64,000 bases of DNA. Origin: Bifidobacterium sp. (GTDB lineage: Bacteria > Actinomycetota > Actinomycetes > Actinomycetales > Bifidobacteriaceae). Position 1 is the first letter of the stretch. Each line of letters starts with the position of its first letter. Under the pieces are notes generated by a model that saw only the letters and a program-made list of their open reading frames with translations, made no database searches and was not told where the DNA came from. Location of the stretch: contig NZ_JALCLM010000001.1 of NCBI RefSeq assembly GCF_022647885.1, positions 1,488,001-1,552,000 of the forward strand, written 5' to 3'. Shown piece after piece: positions 1 to 8,874 of the stretch. Made by a program: the position numbers and the translations under genes.

Positions 1-3000
1 ACCACGAAGTAGCGGTTCACACGATTGTTCGCGGTCGAGGTGTTGAGGTCCTGCACGGAACAGCTGCCGAAGCCGTCGGGGTCCGGTGTGTGCACATCCG
101 ATGTCGTGCAGCCGCCGACCTGTTTGTCATGGGCGATGTCAAAGTCCCCGGAGGAATCCGTGTCTTCGTAGACCATGAACGTCGCATCTGCGAGCGCTGT
201 GGAGGTCAGCACGCCTTCACTGGTGCTGCGGAATTTGCTGATGACGATTTTCCCAGGATTCCTGGGATTGTTGAAGGTGTACTCCTGGTTCGTCCAAGCT
301 GTCGTCCCGGCATTGCCGCTGTCTATCACAATCAGTTCCGAGGTCACCCTATGAGGCAGTTCGTAGCCTTCAGGCGCTATCTCTTCCACCCAGTAATACT
401 TTCCCCAGGGCAATTGACCGACATCACACGTACCACTGGCATCAGTCGTGCAATCGTCAATTCTGGCGTCCGCAGGGTCAGGCGTTTCAGGGGCAACGCT
501 GCCGGAGGGATCGGAATCCATGCGGTACAGGGCGAATTTCGCACCTTCCAGCGGGGCACCGCCTACGAGTGCAGTTTTGCGGATGCTCAGGGTGGTCCAT
601 GTCTGCCAATCATTCGCGGTCGTGACGGCGAACTGAGTAGCCTGCCCCACATTTCCTGTGGTTACTACTATCGGACTGAAACCACTGAGGCAATCAACAT
701 AGAAGCCTGTGCTATTCGGAAATGGACATGGGTTGAGATCGTACCCGCTTGGAGCGGTGATTTCCTTCCAGTAGTACCGGCCAAGTGTGGGTGCATTGAC
801 GGTACAGTTCTTGAGTGCGCCGCCCGTGGTGCATCGCCACACCTCGTCGTCTGACGCGCCGGGATTATTGCCTGCCATGCGGTATAAGCCATAGGTGGCA
901 CCGTCGACTATCTGCAGATTGTCAAGGCTCACTTTGGCGACCGTCAATGGCGTCGGCAACGCCGTATTCGACACTTCGGCGTCGCTTATAGCAATCGCAT
1001 CCGGTTCGCTGGGCGTCTGCACGGTGATGCCGGAGAGTGCCGAACAGCCGTTCTCAACCACGACATAGCCAAACCCACTCGGTGCTTTGCACTCGCGGTA
1101 TACATAGTCTCCTGGTGCCAAATCCTCAACACTGCAGCTACCGTCGGCGCCGGTCGTGCAGCTGCCCTTCAACTGGCCTTTGCTCACCCCGCCCGCATCG
1201 CTCCATACTTCGAATACCGCTCCCGCCAGCACCAGAGAAGTGTTCTGGCTGTCATCAGGGTCCTGCGCATATTTCAGGAAACGTATCTGACCTGGATTGC
1301 GTGGGTTATAGAACTGCATGGGACTTGGCGACGTGCCTGCGTTTGAGGCATTGATGTGCATTATCGCGGAGGTTCGACGCTCAGGCAGTTGCTCTCCTGC
1401 CGGAACCCCGGTCTCCTCCCAGAAGAAATCCCCGAAATTGGTGATGTCGAGGGAGCACACGCCGGTGATATCGGCGCTGGTGCAACTACCGATGAGGATG
1501 TCCGAGACGTCATGAACATCCCCTAAAGCCGTTGTTGGGTCTGCCTTGCGATACAAGGCGAAGGTGTAGCCCCCCGCCTTGTGGTACGAGGTCTCCAACA
1601 GTTGTTTCGCCCACTTTTCGACGGTGAGCGTGCTTCGTTCGGGCAGGTTCTTCATCACGATGGTTTTCTGAATGGAAAAGCCGAAGGTGATTTCGTTGTC
1701 CTGCCATGCGCCTTGCGATGCCGAATCCCATGCTTCAGGAGCTGAAGAGTTGTCGGTGGGGAACATGGCGAAACTGGCATAACCCGAGTCAACCGTCACA
1801 TGGGTGGATTCACTGGCCTGCACGTTCCGGTACTTGCCCTCTGCCTGGGTCACCCAGGTGGCGGTATGGTCCTGTGGTCCAGTGCAGGGAAGATTTGTGG
1901 TGACCCCGCTTTCAACGCGGGCGCATGTATCTTGGCCATAGTCGTAGGTCAACGCCAACGCTGTGCCGCTGTCCGCCCATTGTGACCTGTCGAACGACGA
2001 TGTGCTTGGCGCTGTCTGTCCGAGCCCAAGCGTGAAGAGCTTCCCGGTAACACTGCTCAGATTCGCCAGTCTGTCGATGCCGGTGACCGGATCGTTCTGC
2101 CCTCGACCGACGATGGGAGCTTTGATGCGATTGAGCTCCAGTTCGACGGAGACCACGTTATCCGGGTCGTAGCTCCGAGCCGTGTACGCTTCACCTGCCG
2201 AAGGATTATTGGCACTGAGGTCACTGGTGCCTGCATCGGCGAAGTACCCTCCAGGCGAGTATGTCAGCGTAACCGCATTCGGATTGCTCTGGAAGCCTTC
2301 GACTGGCGGAGTGCTTTCCTTGAGATAATACTGCCCGTACGAATACGGGTTCAGCACATCCGCCGCGGTGAAGGTCACGTATCCGTTCTCATCAGTGAAT
2401 TTTTCTGATGTCAGTTTCTGGGCATCATTGCATGTGCCCGCCTGCGTCGCCTCGGCGCACTGTTTGTCGGTGAATATCTTGAACCCAACATTGCGCAGCG
2501 GATTGCCGTCGGCATCGACTTTACGCACTCTGATAAGTTCCGGGGTGTTGGGAATGATGATATCCGACACGCGCTGTCGTGAGAATGAGTTGTAATCCAG
2601 CAAAATCTTCTCCCCACCGTTGCCGGTGTCGAGATAGTACAGCACATCGAAGTTCAGCTCGGTACGGTTCGGAATGTTGTAATCCGTAATCATGCCGGGG
2701 AGGTCGGTGGCTCCGACTCTGAACGTCGAGCCGTAGGGGTCGAAATCGTACACCTTCGCACTGCTGATGTCGGAGTTTTTCAACACCCCTGCGCTGTCCG
2801 TAGTGACGGCCATGTATTGTCCCGCGGCGATATCGGTTTCCGGCATGATTTTTCGCCATCCGGTGGTGCTGGAACCGTTCATCAGATGGTAGCCGGTATG
2901 CTGCCACGAGCCAGAGGCATCCGGATTCGTCACCTGCGTATCGGCGTCGGGAAAATCCACATCATGATCGCCCGGAGCGTGCACCACGACGGCTTTCAAT

Positions 3001-4700
3001 CCGCCCCCATCGGTGACGGCCTGCCTCACGTCGTTCAGGTCGAATACCGTTTTCGTTCCCTCGGGACATTGCCCGGAGGTGTTCTCGTTGTATCCCGGGC
3101 TGTCGCTTTCCCCCGGGCACCAACGGTATATCGATGAGTTCACCGGAGTGGCCCACGAGTCGAAACTGGTTTCCACACCGGTCTCGTAATAATTCACCAC
3201 ATTCAGAGTGCCGGTTCCTGGTATTACCGTGCCGTCCGCCTGGCTCACAGGAATGAATTCGAGTTTGATGGCATTAAGCAACAGCGCATAGCCGGGTGGG
3301 GATTTCGTCTCTTTCAGCACGAAGTATGGTGTGGGGAATCTGCCGAAGTTCATCTGCGCTCCGGTCTGCTCATCCACGAAAGTGATGGCACCGTCCTCGT
3401 CCGTACTGAAACTCCCGACTTTCGTAGCTTCGTCCCCGGAAATATCGTAGTCGGCGGCGGTATTGTACAAATCAAACTCAGCGGACTGCCCAGCCGGCGT
3501 CTGGACATTGTTCCCGGCGATGTCCGTTTTTTGAATATGGGCTGCCGGCATGTAATTCAGATTCGTCGTAATCTCCAGATTGGACTGGTAATTGCCACGT
3601 TCCAGGTAGAACAGTGAAAAGCGGTGTCGCGTGCCGTCGACGAAGGTCGAGCCCTGCCAGCCAGATGGAGGCGTCAGTCCCGCTGCGCTGTACTGCTGCT
3701 GCAGCGTGGTGGAGGTGATGACCTGACCGCTGTTGCCTTTGACGGTGACCTGACCCGTACGAAAATTTATGGACCCGCTCGCAGGCGCGTGAGACCCACC
3801 AAGATCGAGTATCAATGCGCCGTCGATGAAAATCCACATATCGTCGTCGCCCGAGAAATCGAACACCATGTCATCGCTGCCGACGACTCCCCCCAGCGGC
3901 TGTGTGAAGGTGGAAAGCATCCCGAGTCCGAAGAAATGATTTATTTTGGCATCCGTTGCACTGATGTCATTTGCTTCGCCATTGCTAAACACCTGCTCCG
4001 CAGTGTTGAAGGGGAAGAACTGTCCGACATTCGAACCGGTCTGTACCGCAGGCTTGTTGTACACGTCGAATTGGCTGGTTTCCTTGTTGTAGGACGCGAA
4101 ATTCTCCTGGGAATTGTATTTCAGGTAGTTGCCGTCCATTTTGAAGAGGTTCGCACCGGTGACTTCGTAGTTCGCACGCCCTTCATGCGGGACTGCCGGA
4201 TTGAACAGATACGCCAATGAACCGTTGCCGTAACCGTTGAGAACGGGGAAATCGTCCTGCAGCGCCGGTTGAACTATTCCCTGCTTGACCGAATTGCCTG
4301 CGGAAAGATTGGTGGCATTCGACCCCCAGTTCGTCAGATTGCAACCCGAAGGCGGCCATTTCAAATCCTTTGCGAATTTCAACGCCTCGCCTTGAACACC
4401 CCCGCTGTTCAACGAGGCTGGCCCGTTGATACCCGATGTCAGAGCGCTCTTCCAGGCATTGCAGGTGGTCGGCGGCGTATTGTCCGGGACATCTTCGGCT
4501 GTCGTCCAGTAGTCGAAAAGTTGCATGGACGTCGAAGGCATGCTCACTGTGTCAATGGTTTTCAGTTCTGCGGCATATGCCGAATCAGGAGGTGCGACCA
4601 TCAGGGCAATCAGCATCGCCACCACCATCAGTGCGGACACCATCACCCTGTTGCCTCTGTTGAACCTGACCGACAATGAGGTATCGGTGATGTCCGTCAT
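1..4700 (-). CDS. large secreted fibro-slime / SpaA (Cna-B) repeat adhesin or pilin-like protein, 3' end outside window
   Basis: An uninterrupted reading frame of about 1,566 codons starts at the ATG at 4700 and runs off the left edge. The start follows a GGGGAG ribosome site. Residues 1-40 form a signal peptide: charged start, hydrophobic stretch, and a likely cut after ADSAYA-like residues (APPDSAYA|AE). A fibro-slime (PA14-like) domain lies near residues 200-400, with FDFSGDDDMWIFIDG at about 277-291. At least six SpaA/Cna-B modules follow. Their closing motifs hold the glutamate used for intramolecular isopeptide bonds in this family: LKETKSPPGY near 3320, LKESTPPVEGF near 2310, WEETGVPAGE near 1410, YRECKAPSGF near 1095, WKEITAPSGY near 755, WVEEIAPEGY near 380. 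Known members are sortase-anchored surface proteins for adhesion; an LPxTG motif and sortase would have to lie left of the window. It is GC-richer than the core genes. Function as adhesin is inferred. Confidence 0.85.
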   Translation of the reverse strand, partial: MTDITDTSLSVRFNRGNRVMVSALMVVAMLIALMVAPPDSAYAAELKTIDTVSMPSTSMQLFDYWTTAEDVPDNTPPTTCNAWKSALTSGINGPASLNSGGVQGEALKFAKDLKWPPSGCNLTNWGSNATNLSAGNSVKQGIVQPALQDDFPVLNGYGNGSLAYLFNPAVPHEGRANYEVTGANLFKMDGNYLKYNSQENFASYNKETSQFDVYNKPAVQTGSNVGQFFPFNTAEQVFSNGEANDISATDAKINHFFGLGMLSTFTQPLGGVVGSDDMVFDFSGDDDMWIFIDGALILDLGGSHAPASGSINFRTGQVTVKGNSGQVITSTTLQQQYSAAGLTPPSGWQGSTFVDGTRHRFSLFYLERGNYQSNLEITTNLNYMPAAHIQKTDIAGNNVQTPAGQSAEFDLYNTAADYDISGDEATKVGSFSTDEDGAITFVDEQTGAQMNFGRFPTPYFVLKETKSPPGYALLLNAIKLEFIPVSQADGTVIPGTGTLNVVNYYETGVETSFDSWATPVNSSIYRWCPGESDSPGYNENTSGQCPEGTKTVFDLNDVRQAVTDGGGLKAVVVHAPGDHDVDFPDADTQVTNPDASGSWQHTGYHLMNGSSTTGWRKIMPETDIAAGQYMAVTTDSAGVLKNSDISSAKVYDFDPYGSTFRVGATDLPGMITDYNIPNRTELNFDVLYYLDTGNGGEKILLDYNSFSRQRVSDIIIPNTPELIRVRKVDADGNPLRNVGFKIFTDKQCAEATQAGTCNDAQKLTSEKFTDENGYVTFTAADVLNPYSYGQYYLKESTPPVEGFQSNPNAVTLTYSPGGYFADAGTSDLSANNPSAGEAYTARSYDPDNVVSVELELNRIKAPIVGRGQNDPVTGIDRLANLSSVTGKLFTLGLGQTAPSTSSFDRSQWADSGTALALTYDYGQDTCARVESGVTTNLPCTGPQDHTATWVTQAEGKYRNVQASESTHVTVDSGYASFAMFPTDNSSAPEAWDSASQGAWQDNEITFGFSIQKTIVMKNLPERSTLTVEKWAKQLLETSYHKAGGYTFALYRKADPTTALGDVHDVSDILIGSCTSADITGVCSLDITNFGDFFWEETGVPAGEQLPERRTSAIMHINASNAGTSPSPMQFYNPRNPGQIRFLKYAQDPDDSQNTSLVLAGAVFEVWSDAGGVSKGQLKGSCTTGADGSCSVEDLAPGDYVYRECKAPSGFGYVVVENGCSALSGITVQTPSEPDAIAISDAEVSNTALPTPLTVAKVSLDNLQIVDGATYGLYRMAGNNPGASDDEVWRCTTGGALKNCTVNAPTLGRYYWKEITAPSGYDLNPCPFPNSTGFYVDCLSGFSPIVVTTGNVGQATQFAVTTANDWQTWTTLSIRKTALVGGAPLEGAKFALYRMDSDPSGSVAPETPDPADARIDDCTTDASGTCDVGQLPWGKYYWVEEIAPEGYELPHRVTSELIVIDSGNAGTTAWTNQEYTFNNPRNPGKIVISKFRSTSEGVLTSTALADATFMVYEDTDSSGDFDIAHDKQVGGCTTSDVHTPDPDGFGSCSVQDLNTSTANNRVNRYFV

Positions 4701-4718
4701 AGTGACTCCCCTGCCCTT

Positions 4719-4744
4719 GCAAGTCGCAAAGCTCTGTGACTTGC
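4719..4744 (-). promoter_or_regulatory. stem-loop in the 5' leader of the adhesin gene
   Basis: GCAAGTCGCA and TGTGACTTGC form a 10-bp stem (one G-U) with a 6-nt loop. It ends about 6 nt before the GGGGAG ribosome site of the adhesin at 4700, so it could act on translation or as an attenuator. Role inferred only. Confidence 0.4.
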
Positions 4745-4772
4745 AGTAACCGAAGCCAAGCCATACACGAAT

Positions 4773-4787
4773 CATACATATTGTATG
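4773..4787 (-). promoter_or_regulatory. palindromic operator-like site overlapping a candidate -10 box of the adhesin gene
   Basis: CATACATATTGTATG is a perfect 6+3+6 palindrome in an AT-rich stretch. On the minus strand it contains TACAAT, a good -10 candidate, about 75 nt upstream of the adhesin start. Partial copies of CATAC/GTATG occur at 4762 and near 4811. The matching -35 is weak. This arrangement suggests repression of the surface protein; no regulator is identified. Confidence 0.45.
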
Positions 4788-4956
4788 TTTTGATACATAT
4801 AGAATAGCGTATGTCGAATGTTTCGTTCGTCCACAAGAAGGCACCGGCCTTTGGAATAGTCGACGGGACGTAGACCGTTGATGCCTTATCCGCCGATGCG
4901 TGTTAGACTGTGTCTTTGTCTGTCAAGAATTAGCACACACGTCGTTTGGAGTAACA

Positions 4957-5217
4957 GTGGCAAACATTAAGTCGCAGAAGAAGCGCGTCATCACTAACGA
5001 TAAGGCGCACGAGCGCAACATCGCCGTCAAGAGCTCAATCAAGACGGCAGTGCGTTCCGTACGCGAAGCCGTTGAAAGCGGCGATAAGGCAGCAGCACAG
5101 TCTGCTTACCAACTTGCAGCTCAGCGTCTAGATAAGGCCGCGGGCAAAGGTGTGATTCACAAGAATCAAGCCGCAAACCGCAAGTCTGGTCTGGCTTCAG
5201 CTGTTAATGCTCTCTAA
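4957..5217 (+). CDS. rpsT: 30S ribosomal protein S20
   Basis: Small basic protein of 86 aa that binds 16S rRNA in the 30S body. The protein begins [20 protein letters not shown] and ends [13 protein letters not shown], both typical of S20. The start is taken as the GTG at 4957 because GGAG lies seven bases upstream and homologues begin MANIKSQ; the open frame extends further upstream to 4900 without family similarity. It is a single-gene unit, divergent from the adhesin, and followed by a strong terminator. Confidence 0.97.
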   Translation: MANIKSQKKRVITNDKAHERNIAVKSSIKTAVRSVREAVESGDKAAAQSAYQLAAQRLDKAAGKGVIHKNQAANRKSGLASAVNAL

Positions 5218-5242
5218 TCTGTTCAGCTCAATAGCTGTTCAT

Positions 5243-5278
5243 TGCTAATCCCCGCACCTGATGATGCGGGGATTAGCA
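5243..5278 (+). terminator. rho-independent terminator after rpsT
   Basis: TGCTAATCCCCGCA and TGCGGGGATTAGCA make a perfect 14-bp stem with an 8-nt loop, 25 nt after the rpsT stop. The T tract is poor on both strands. Confidence 0.75.
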
Positions 5279-5293
5279 TATGTAGTCATACCG

Positions 5294-5409
5294 ACGTTAG
5301 TGTAGGGATTTGTAATTATTCAAATCTCATCGTTACAGCAAAACCTTGGTATTAAGCCAAATATATCTTTTCCTATATTGAGAGCTACAAAAAATCCCTA
5401 CACTAACGT
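5294..5409. repeat. dispersed TIR element, copy A (116 bp)
   Basis: The ends ACGTTAGTGTAGGGATTT (5294-5311) and its exact complement (5392-5409) form 18-bp perfect terminal inverted repeats. The interior is AT-rich and holds a smaller TTGG/CCAA hairpin. It sits 14 nt downstream of the stop of the leftward TRIC-family gene, in a convergent intergenic region. It belongs to the same family as 24384-24493, 32490-32604 and 43983-44070. It carries TTAGTG where copy C has TTTGTG, and the change is matched in both arms. Confidence 0.85.
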
Positions 5410-5423
5410 AGATTGTTCAGAAA

Positions 5424-6200
5424 TCAAGCAAGATCATCCGGATTATGGGGCGCAGAACCTTCGTGGTTATCTCTGTGCACTTCATGCATCTGAGGATGCA
5501 CTACAGGTCGTCGCAAATAGCGAGAACGCATGTTGAGATGCGCACGTTCTCGTTCCAAAGCGCCTGGAAGCATAATATTAAACTTTACCGATAACAATCG
5601 CATTGCAACAATCAGAGCAACAATTGCTATATCGAGAATCATCTCACCGTGAAGATTAATTTTTCCTGCCTCTACAAATTTCCCGACCACAACAGTTAAA
5701 ATGCAGCCCACAAATGATGGAACAGCATACCAATGTTTATCCCTTATCACTGATGGGACTTCGTTAAGCAAGGCGTCCCTAATCACTCCACCAGCCAAAG
5801 CAGTAAACATACCCATAAACACCGCAGTCATTCCGGATGTATGAAAAGCCATAGCTTTAGCTGTGCCGTTGACAGCAAACAAGCCTAAGGCCATCGCGTC
5901 CACAACCACCATCGATCTGGTGAGGTTACCTATTTCTGGATGAGCTACCGCAATGACGATTCCGGAGAGTAATGCCGATAACACATAACCTTTATTAGTA
6001 ATACCTGCGGGAGGCAGACTTCCCAAAAGCACATCGCGAACAATACCGCCACCTAACGCAGTGACCCAAGAGATTATTAGAATAGTAAAAATATCGTAGT
6101 GTTTACGAGTTGCAGCTAAACCTCCGGACAAGCCAGAACAGAAAATAGCCAGATATTCGATAGCAATAAACACGGCATTGCTCTCTAACGCAACCGACAT
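5424..6200 (-). CDS. TRIC / UPF0126 family membrane channel protein
   Basis: Polytopic inner-membrane protein of 258 aa with about seven hydrophobic segments. It shows the two internally repeated signatures of the family, GGGIVRDVLLG in the first half and GGVIRDALLNEVP in the second, which reflect an ancient duplication. Relatives (YadS/YicG, trimeric intracellular cation channel fold) are linked to cation flux or glycine uptake, so the substrate is open. The ATG at 6200 is chosen because GGGAG lies just upstream; a TTG further up (6239) has no ribosome site. The last 40 residues are hydrophilic and Arg/His-rich, longer than in many relatives. It is convergent with rpsT and separated from it by repeat copy A. 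Confidence 0.85.
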   Translation of the reverse strand: MSVALESNAVFIAIEYLAIFCSGLSGGLAATRKHYDIFTILIISWVTALGGGIVRDVLLGSLPPAGITNKGYVLSALLSGIVIAVAHPEIGNLTRSMVVVDAMALGLFAVNGTAKAMAFHTSGMTAVFMGMFTALAGGVIRDALLNEVPSVIRDKHWYAVPSFVGCILTVVVGKFVEAGKINLHGEMILDIAIVALIVAMRLLSVKFNIMLPGALERERAHLNMRSRYLRRPVVHPQMHEVHRDNHEGSAPHNPDDLA

Positions 6201-6293
6201 AGTTTTCTCCCACAACATCAGCGATACCAGCGTTGCCAAGACTACCCGAAATCAATGGCGACTCACGATGGGAGTATCGATATTTTTTAGGCG

Positions 6294-7352
6294 TTACTGA
6301 ACGAGAACAACAGGTTTGATCAGATCGCGCGGCTTCTCTTTCATCAGAGCCACCGCATCCTCTATATGTTCAAACCCCTCAAAACGATGAGTAATCATCA
6401 ATGAGGGATCGACTCTGCCGTAAACCACAAGACTAGCCAACCGTTCCATGCGAAGTCTGCCACCTGGCATAAGACCACCATGTATAGTTTTATGTCCCAT
6501 TCCGACTCCCCAATCCAGTCTTGGAATTTTCACGTAGTCGCCGCTACCAAGATAATTCACATTACCGATGGCTCCCCCTGGCTTGAGCATGCGTATCGCC
6601 GGCTCGAAGGTATCGACATCGCCACCAGCGATGAGCACTCGGTCAACACCTTCACCGCCAGTCATGTCCAGAACCTGTTCGTCAATCGCACCATCCTTAT
6701 AACTGATGGTGTCTGTAGCTCCGTATTTCTTAGCAACCTCAATGCATATTGGTCTGGAACCAACCCCAATAATTCTTGAAGCTCCTCTCAGCACAGCACC
6801 GCGCACGCACATTAAACCCACCGGACCAATGCCGATCACGCATACTGACTCGCCATACGTGACTTTTGCCATCTCAGATGCGTGAAATCCTGTCGGAACC
6901 ATATCAGAAAGCATGCATCCTGTTTCAAAACTTATTGCTTTAGGGAGCAAAGCCAAATTAGCATCTGCCTCGTTAATATGAATTTTTTCTGCGAAAACAC
7001 CATCCTTGCCATTAGAGAACTTCCAACCACCCAGCATGCCACCAGAGTGCACGGGATATCCGCGTTGTGCTTCACGAGAGCCCCAATCTGGGGTTATAGC
7101 AGGCATAATAACAATATCGCCAGGTGAAAAATCTCTCACTAAGTCACCAACTTCGATTATCTCTCCTACACCCTCATGCCCCAAGACAAGATTGCGGCGG
7201 TCCCCTATCGCGCCTTCCCACACGGTGTGCACATCAGAAGTACAAGGAGCCAAGGCGACAGGCTTACATATGGCATCGAGTGGACCACATACTGGGTCCT
7301 CCTTCTCAATCCATCCAGCTGAGTTTAATCCGAGCATTGCATACGCTTTCAT
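6294..7352 (-). CDS. adh: zinc-dependent NADP-dependent secondary alcohol dehydrogenase
   Basis: Reversible oxidation of secondary (and primary) alcohols with NADP(H). The 352 aa equal the length of the Thermoanaerobacter brockii/Clostridium beijerinckii enzymes and align without gaps to their key residues: catalytic zinc ligands C37, H59 and D150, Rossmann motif GIGPVG at 174-179, and the NADP-phosphate binding set G198, S199, R200, Y218. N-terminal GroES-like and C-terminal Rossmann domains are complete. The start ATG has AAGGAC upstream. It is a single-gene unit with its own candidate promoter and palindromic operator (7414-7456). It probably re-oxidises NADPH by reducing aldehydes or ketones; the physiological substrate is unknown. 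Confidence 0.92.
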   Translation of the reverse strand: MKAYAMLGLNSAGWIEKEDPVCGPLDAICKPVALAPCTSDVHTVWEGAIGDRRNLVLGHEGVGEIIEVGDLVRDFSPGDIVIMPAITPDWGSREAQRGYPVHSGGMLGGWKFSNGKDGVFAEKIHINEADANLALLPKAISFETGCMLSDMVPTGFHASEMAKVTYGESVCVIGIGPVGLMCVRGAVLRGASRIIGVGSRPICIEVAKKYGATDTISYKDGAIDEQVLDMTGGEGVDRVLIAGGDVDTFEPAIRMLKPGGAIGNVNYLGSGDYVKIPRLDWGVGMGHKTIHGGLMPGGRLRMERLASLVVYGRVDPSLMITHRFEGFEHIEDAVALMKEKPRDLIKPVVLVQ

Positions 7353-7413
7353 AGCGCTGTCCTTTCATAGAAGGTCATCATTGACCACGTAGCACAGAGG
7401 CCGAATCGGCTGT

Positions 7414-7456
7414 TGTGGAACCACACACTATGGTAACAAATTAAACAATGAGTCAA
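7414..7456 (-). promoter_or_regulatory. candidate promoter and operator of the secondary alcohol dehydrogenase
   Basis: On the minus strand TTGACT (7456-7451) is followed after 15 nt by TACCAT (7435-7430). Directly downstream lies the perfect palindrome TGTGGAACCACA (7414-7425), placed where a repressor would block the start of transcription, about 62 nt before the gene. The spacing is slightly short for sigma-A. Regulator unknown. Confidence 0.45.
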
Positions 7457-7554
7457 GTGACCGCGTATACGACGCCAGCTATGCAATATCAGAGGTGGGT
7501 GTCACCCTATGGATGATACCCACCTCAAAACACTAGCTATTACAAATCAGTCCT

Positions 7555-8682
7555 TCAGCAAACCTTCCACATCCAGTTATGGGTATCTTCACGCTCACCC
7601 AACTGAATACCAAGCAGTTCTTCGCGCAACTTAACAGTCAAATCTCCCGACTCTCCGTTTGCAACGGTGACATCGAAGGTGTCCGACTTAAAACGACCGA
7701 TTGGTGTGATAATCGCTGCTGTCCCGCAAGCGAATACCTCAGTCACTTCGCCTGATTTAATATCGTCGAGAAGATCCTGAAGTTTAATCATCGTTTCTAC
7801 AACATCGCGACCTTGATCCTTAAGCAATTGGATTAGTGAATCGCGAGTAATGCCTGGCAGAATGCTGCCTGTCAGGCTTGGAGTCTCCAAATGCCCATCC
7901 TTATGAACTGCAAACATATTCATGCCGCCAAGTTCCTCAAGGTAAGTTTTGGTTGCAGCATCTACGAAGCACACCTGCTCGCATCCGTTTTCCAAGCCGC
8001 GATATTCTCCCAACAGGGATGCCGCATAATTACCACCACACTTGGCAAATCCTGTGCCTCCAGGACCAGTACGGAACCACTTGTCCTCAACCCAGATGCT
8101 CACAGGCTTGACTCCGCCTGGGAAATATGGTCCTGAGGGTGACGCAATAACGCAATAATCAACCTCTTCGGGTGCACGAACGCCAAGGAATGGCTCCGAG
8201 GCAAACATGAATGGACGCATATATAAGGTGTATTCACGCCTTGTAGGTACCCACTCAACATCTTGTTTCACCAACGCTGCCACTGAACCTAAGAAGTCGT
8301 CAATACCTAATTCCGGAAGATACAAGCGCTTCGCAGAATTCTGAAAACGACGGGCGTTGGCATCTGGTCTGAATAACCAAGTCGAACCATCTGCATGCCG
8401 ATATGCCTTAAGACCTTCAAAAACCTCTTGGGCATAATGCAAAACCGATGCGCCTGGGTCGAGTTTCAAAGGTGCATATGGCTCAACGCGACGATCTGAC
8501 CAACCTTCGCCTTTAGTCCAGCTGATATGACTCATATGATCTGAAAAAACCTGACCAAAAGCAGGCTTGTCAATAAGTTCTTTCCTCTTAGATTCAGAGG
8601 CCGGCTCAGTATTCGCCAGAATAGTAAATGCCTTGGTCTGAGAATCCAAGGCCGCGGGATCGTGATGTGATTGCTCTGTCAT
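7555..8682 (-). CDS. ilvE: branched-chain amino acid aminotransferase
   Basis: PLP-dependent class IV aminotransferase that interconverts leucine, isoleucine and valine with their 2-keto acids using glutamate/2-oxoglutarate, in the cytoplasm. Its 375 aa fit the long (type II, BCAT) form. The PLP lysine is K214 in AKCGGNYAAS. Other family marks are LHYAQEVFEGLKAYR (81-95), RPDANARRFQNSAKRL, YLEELGGMNMF and the C-terminal EVFACGTAA. It stands alone between the alcohol dehydrogenase and rplY. No leader peptide or T-box is visible in the roughly 130 nt upstream. Confidence 0.96.
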   Translation of the reverse strand: MTEQSHHDPAALDSQTKAFTILANTEPASESKRKELIDKPAFGQVFSDHMSHISWTKGEGWSDRRVEPYAPLKLDPGASVLHYAQEVFEGLKAYRHADGSTWLFRPDANARRFQNSAKRLYLPELGIDDFLGSVAALVKQDVEWVPTRREYTLYMRPFMFASEPFLGVRAPEEVDYCVIASPSGPYFPGGVKPVSIWVEDKWFRTGPGGTGFAKCGGNYAASLLGEYRGLENGCEQVCFVDAATKTYLEELGGMNMFAVHKDGHLETPSLTGSILPGITRDSLIQLLKDQGRDVVETMIKLQDLLDDIKSGEVTEVFACGTAAIITPIGRFKSDTFDVTVANGESGDLTVKLREELLGIQLGEREDTHNWMWKVC

Positions 8683-8823
8683 GCTCTATCTTGCTTCTTC
8701 TTGCTCTTGCCGCATATGCGGCTTGTCAATTTGGGTCCTATGGGCTTCTGGCTTGGCACCCTTGTACCTGTACTATCACACAGCATAGGTAATGCCATAT
8801 GTTACAGCTCATATATTGAAAAA

Positions 8824-8852
8824 ACGCACGACCGTTTTGGACGGCCGTGCGT
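8824..8852 (-). terminator. rho-independent terminator of rplY
   Basis: On the minus strand ACGCACGGCCGT and ACGGTCGTGCGT form a 12-bp stem with one mismatch and a short loop, followed by a run of T (the A run at 8819-8824). It lies 23 nt after the rplY stop. Confidence 0.85.
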
Positions 8853-8874
8853 GAAACTGCGGAAAAGCGAAAGC

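Noticed and set aside
90-4836. Many plus- and minus-strand open frames of 60-254 codons over the left 4.8 kb
   Set aside because: They overlap the single long adhesin frame in other phases, lack ribosome sites and encode Arg/Cys/His-rich nonsense typical of shadow frames in GC-rich DNA.
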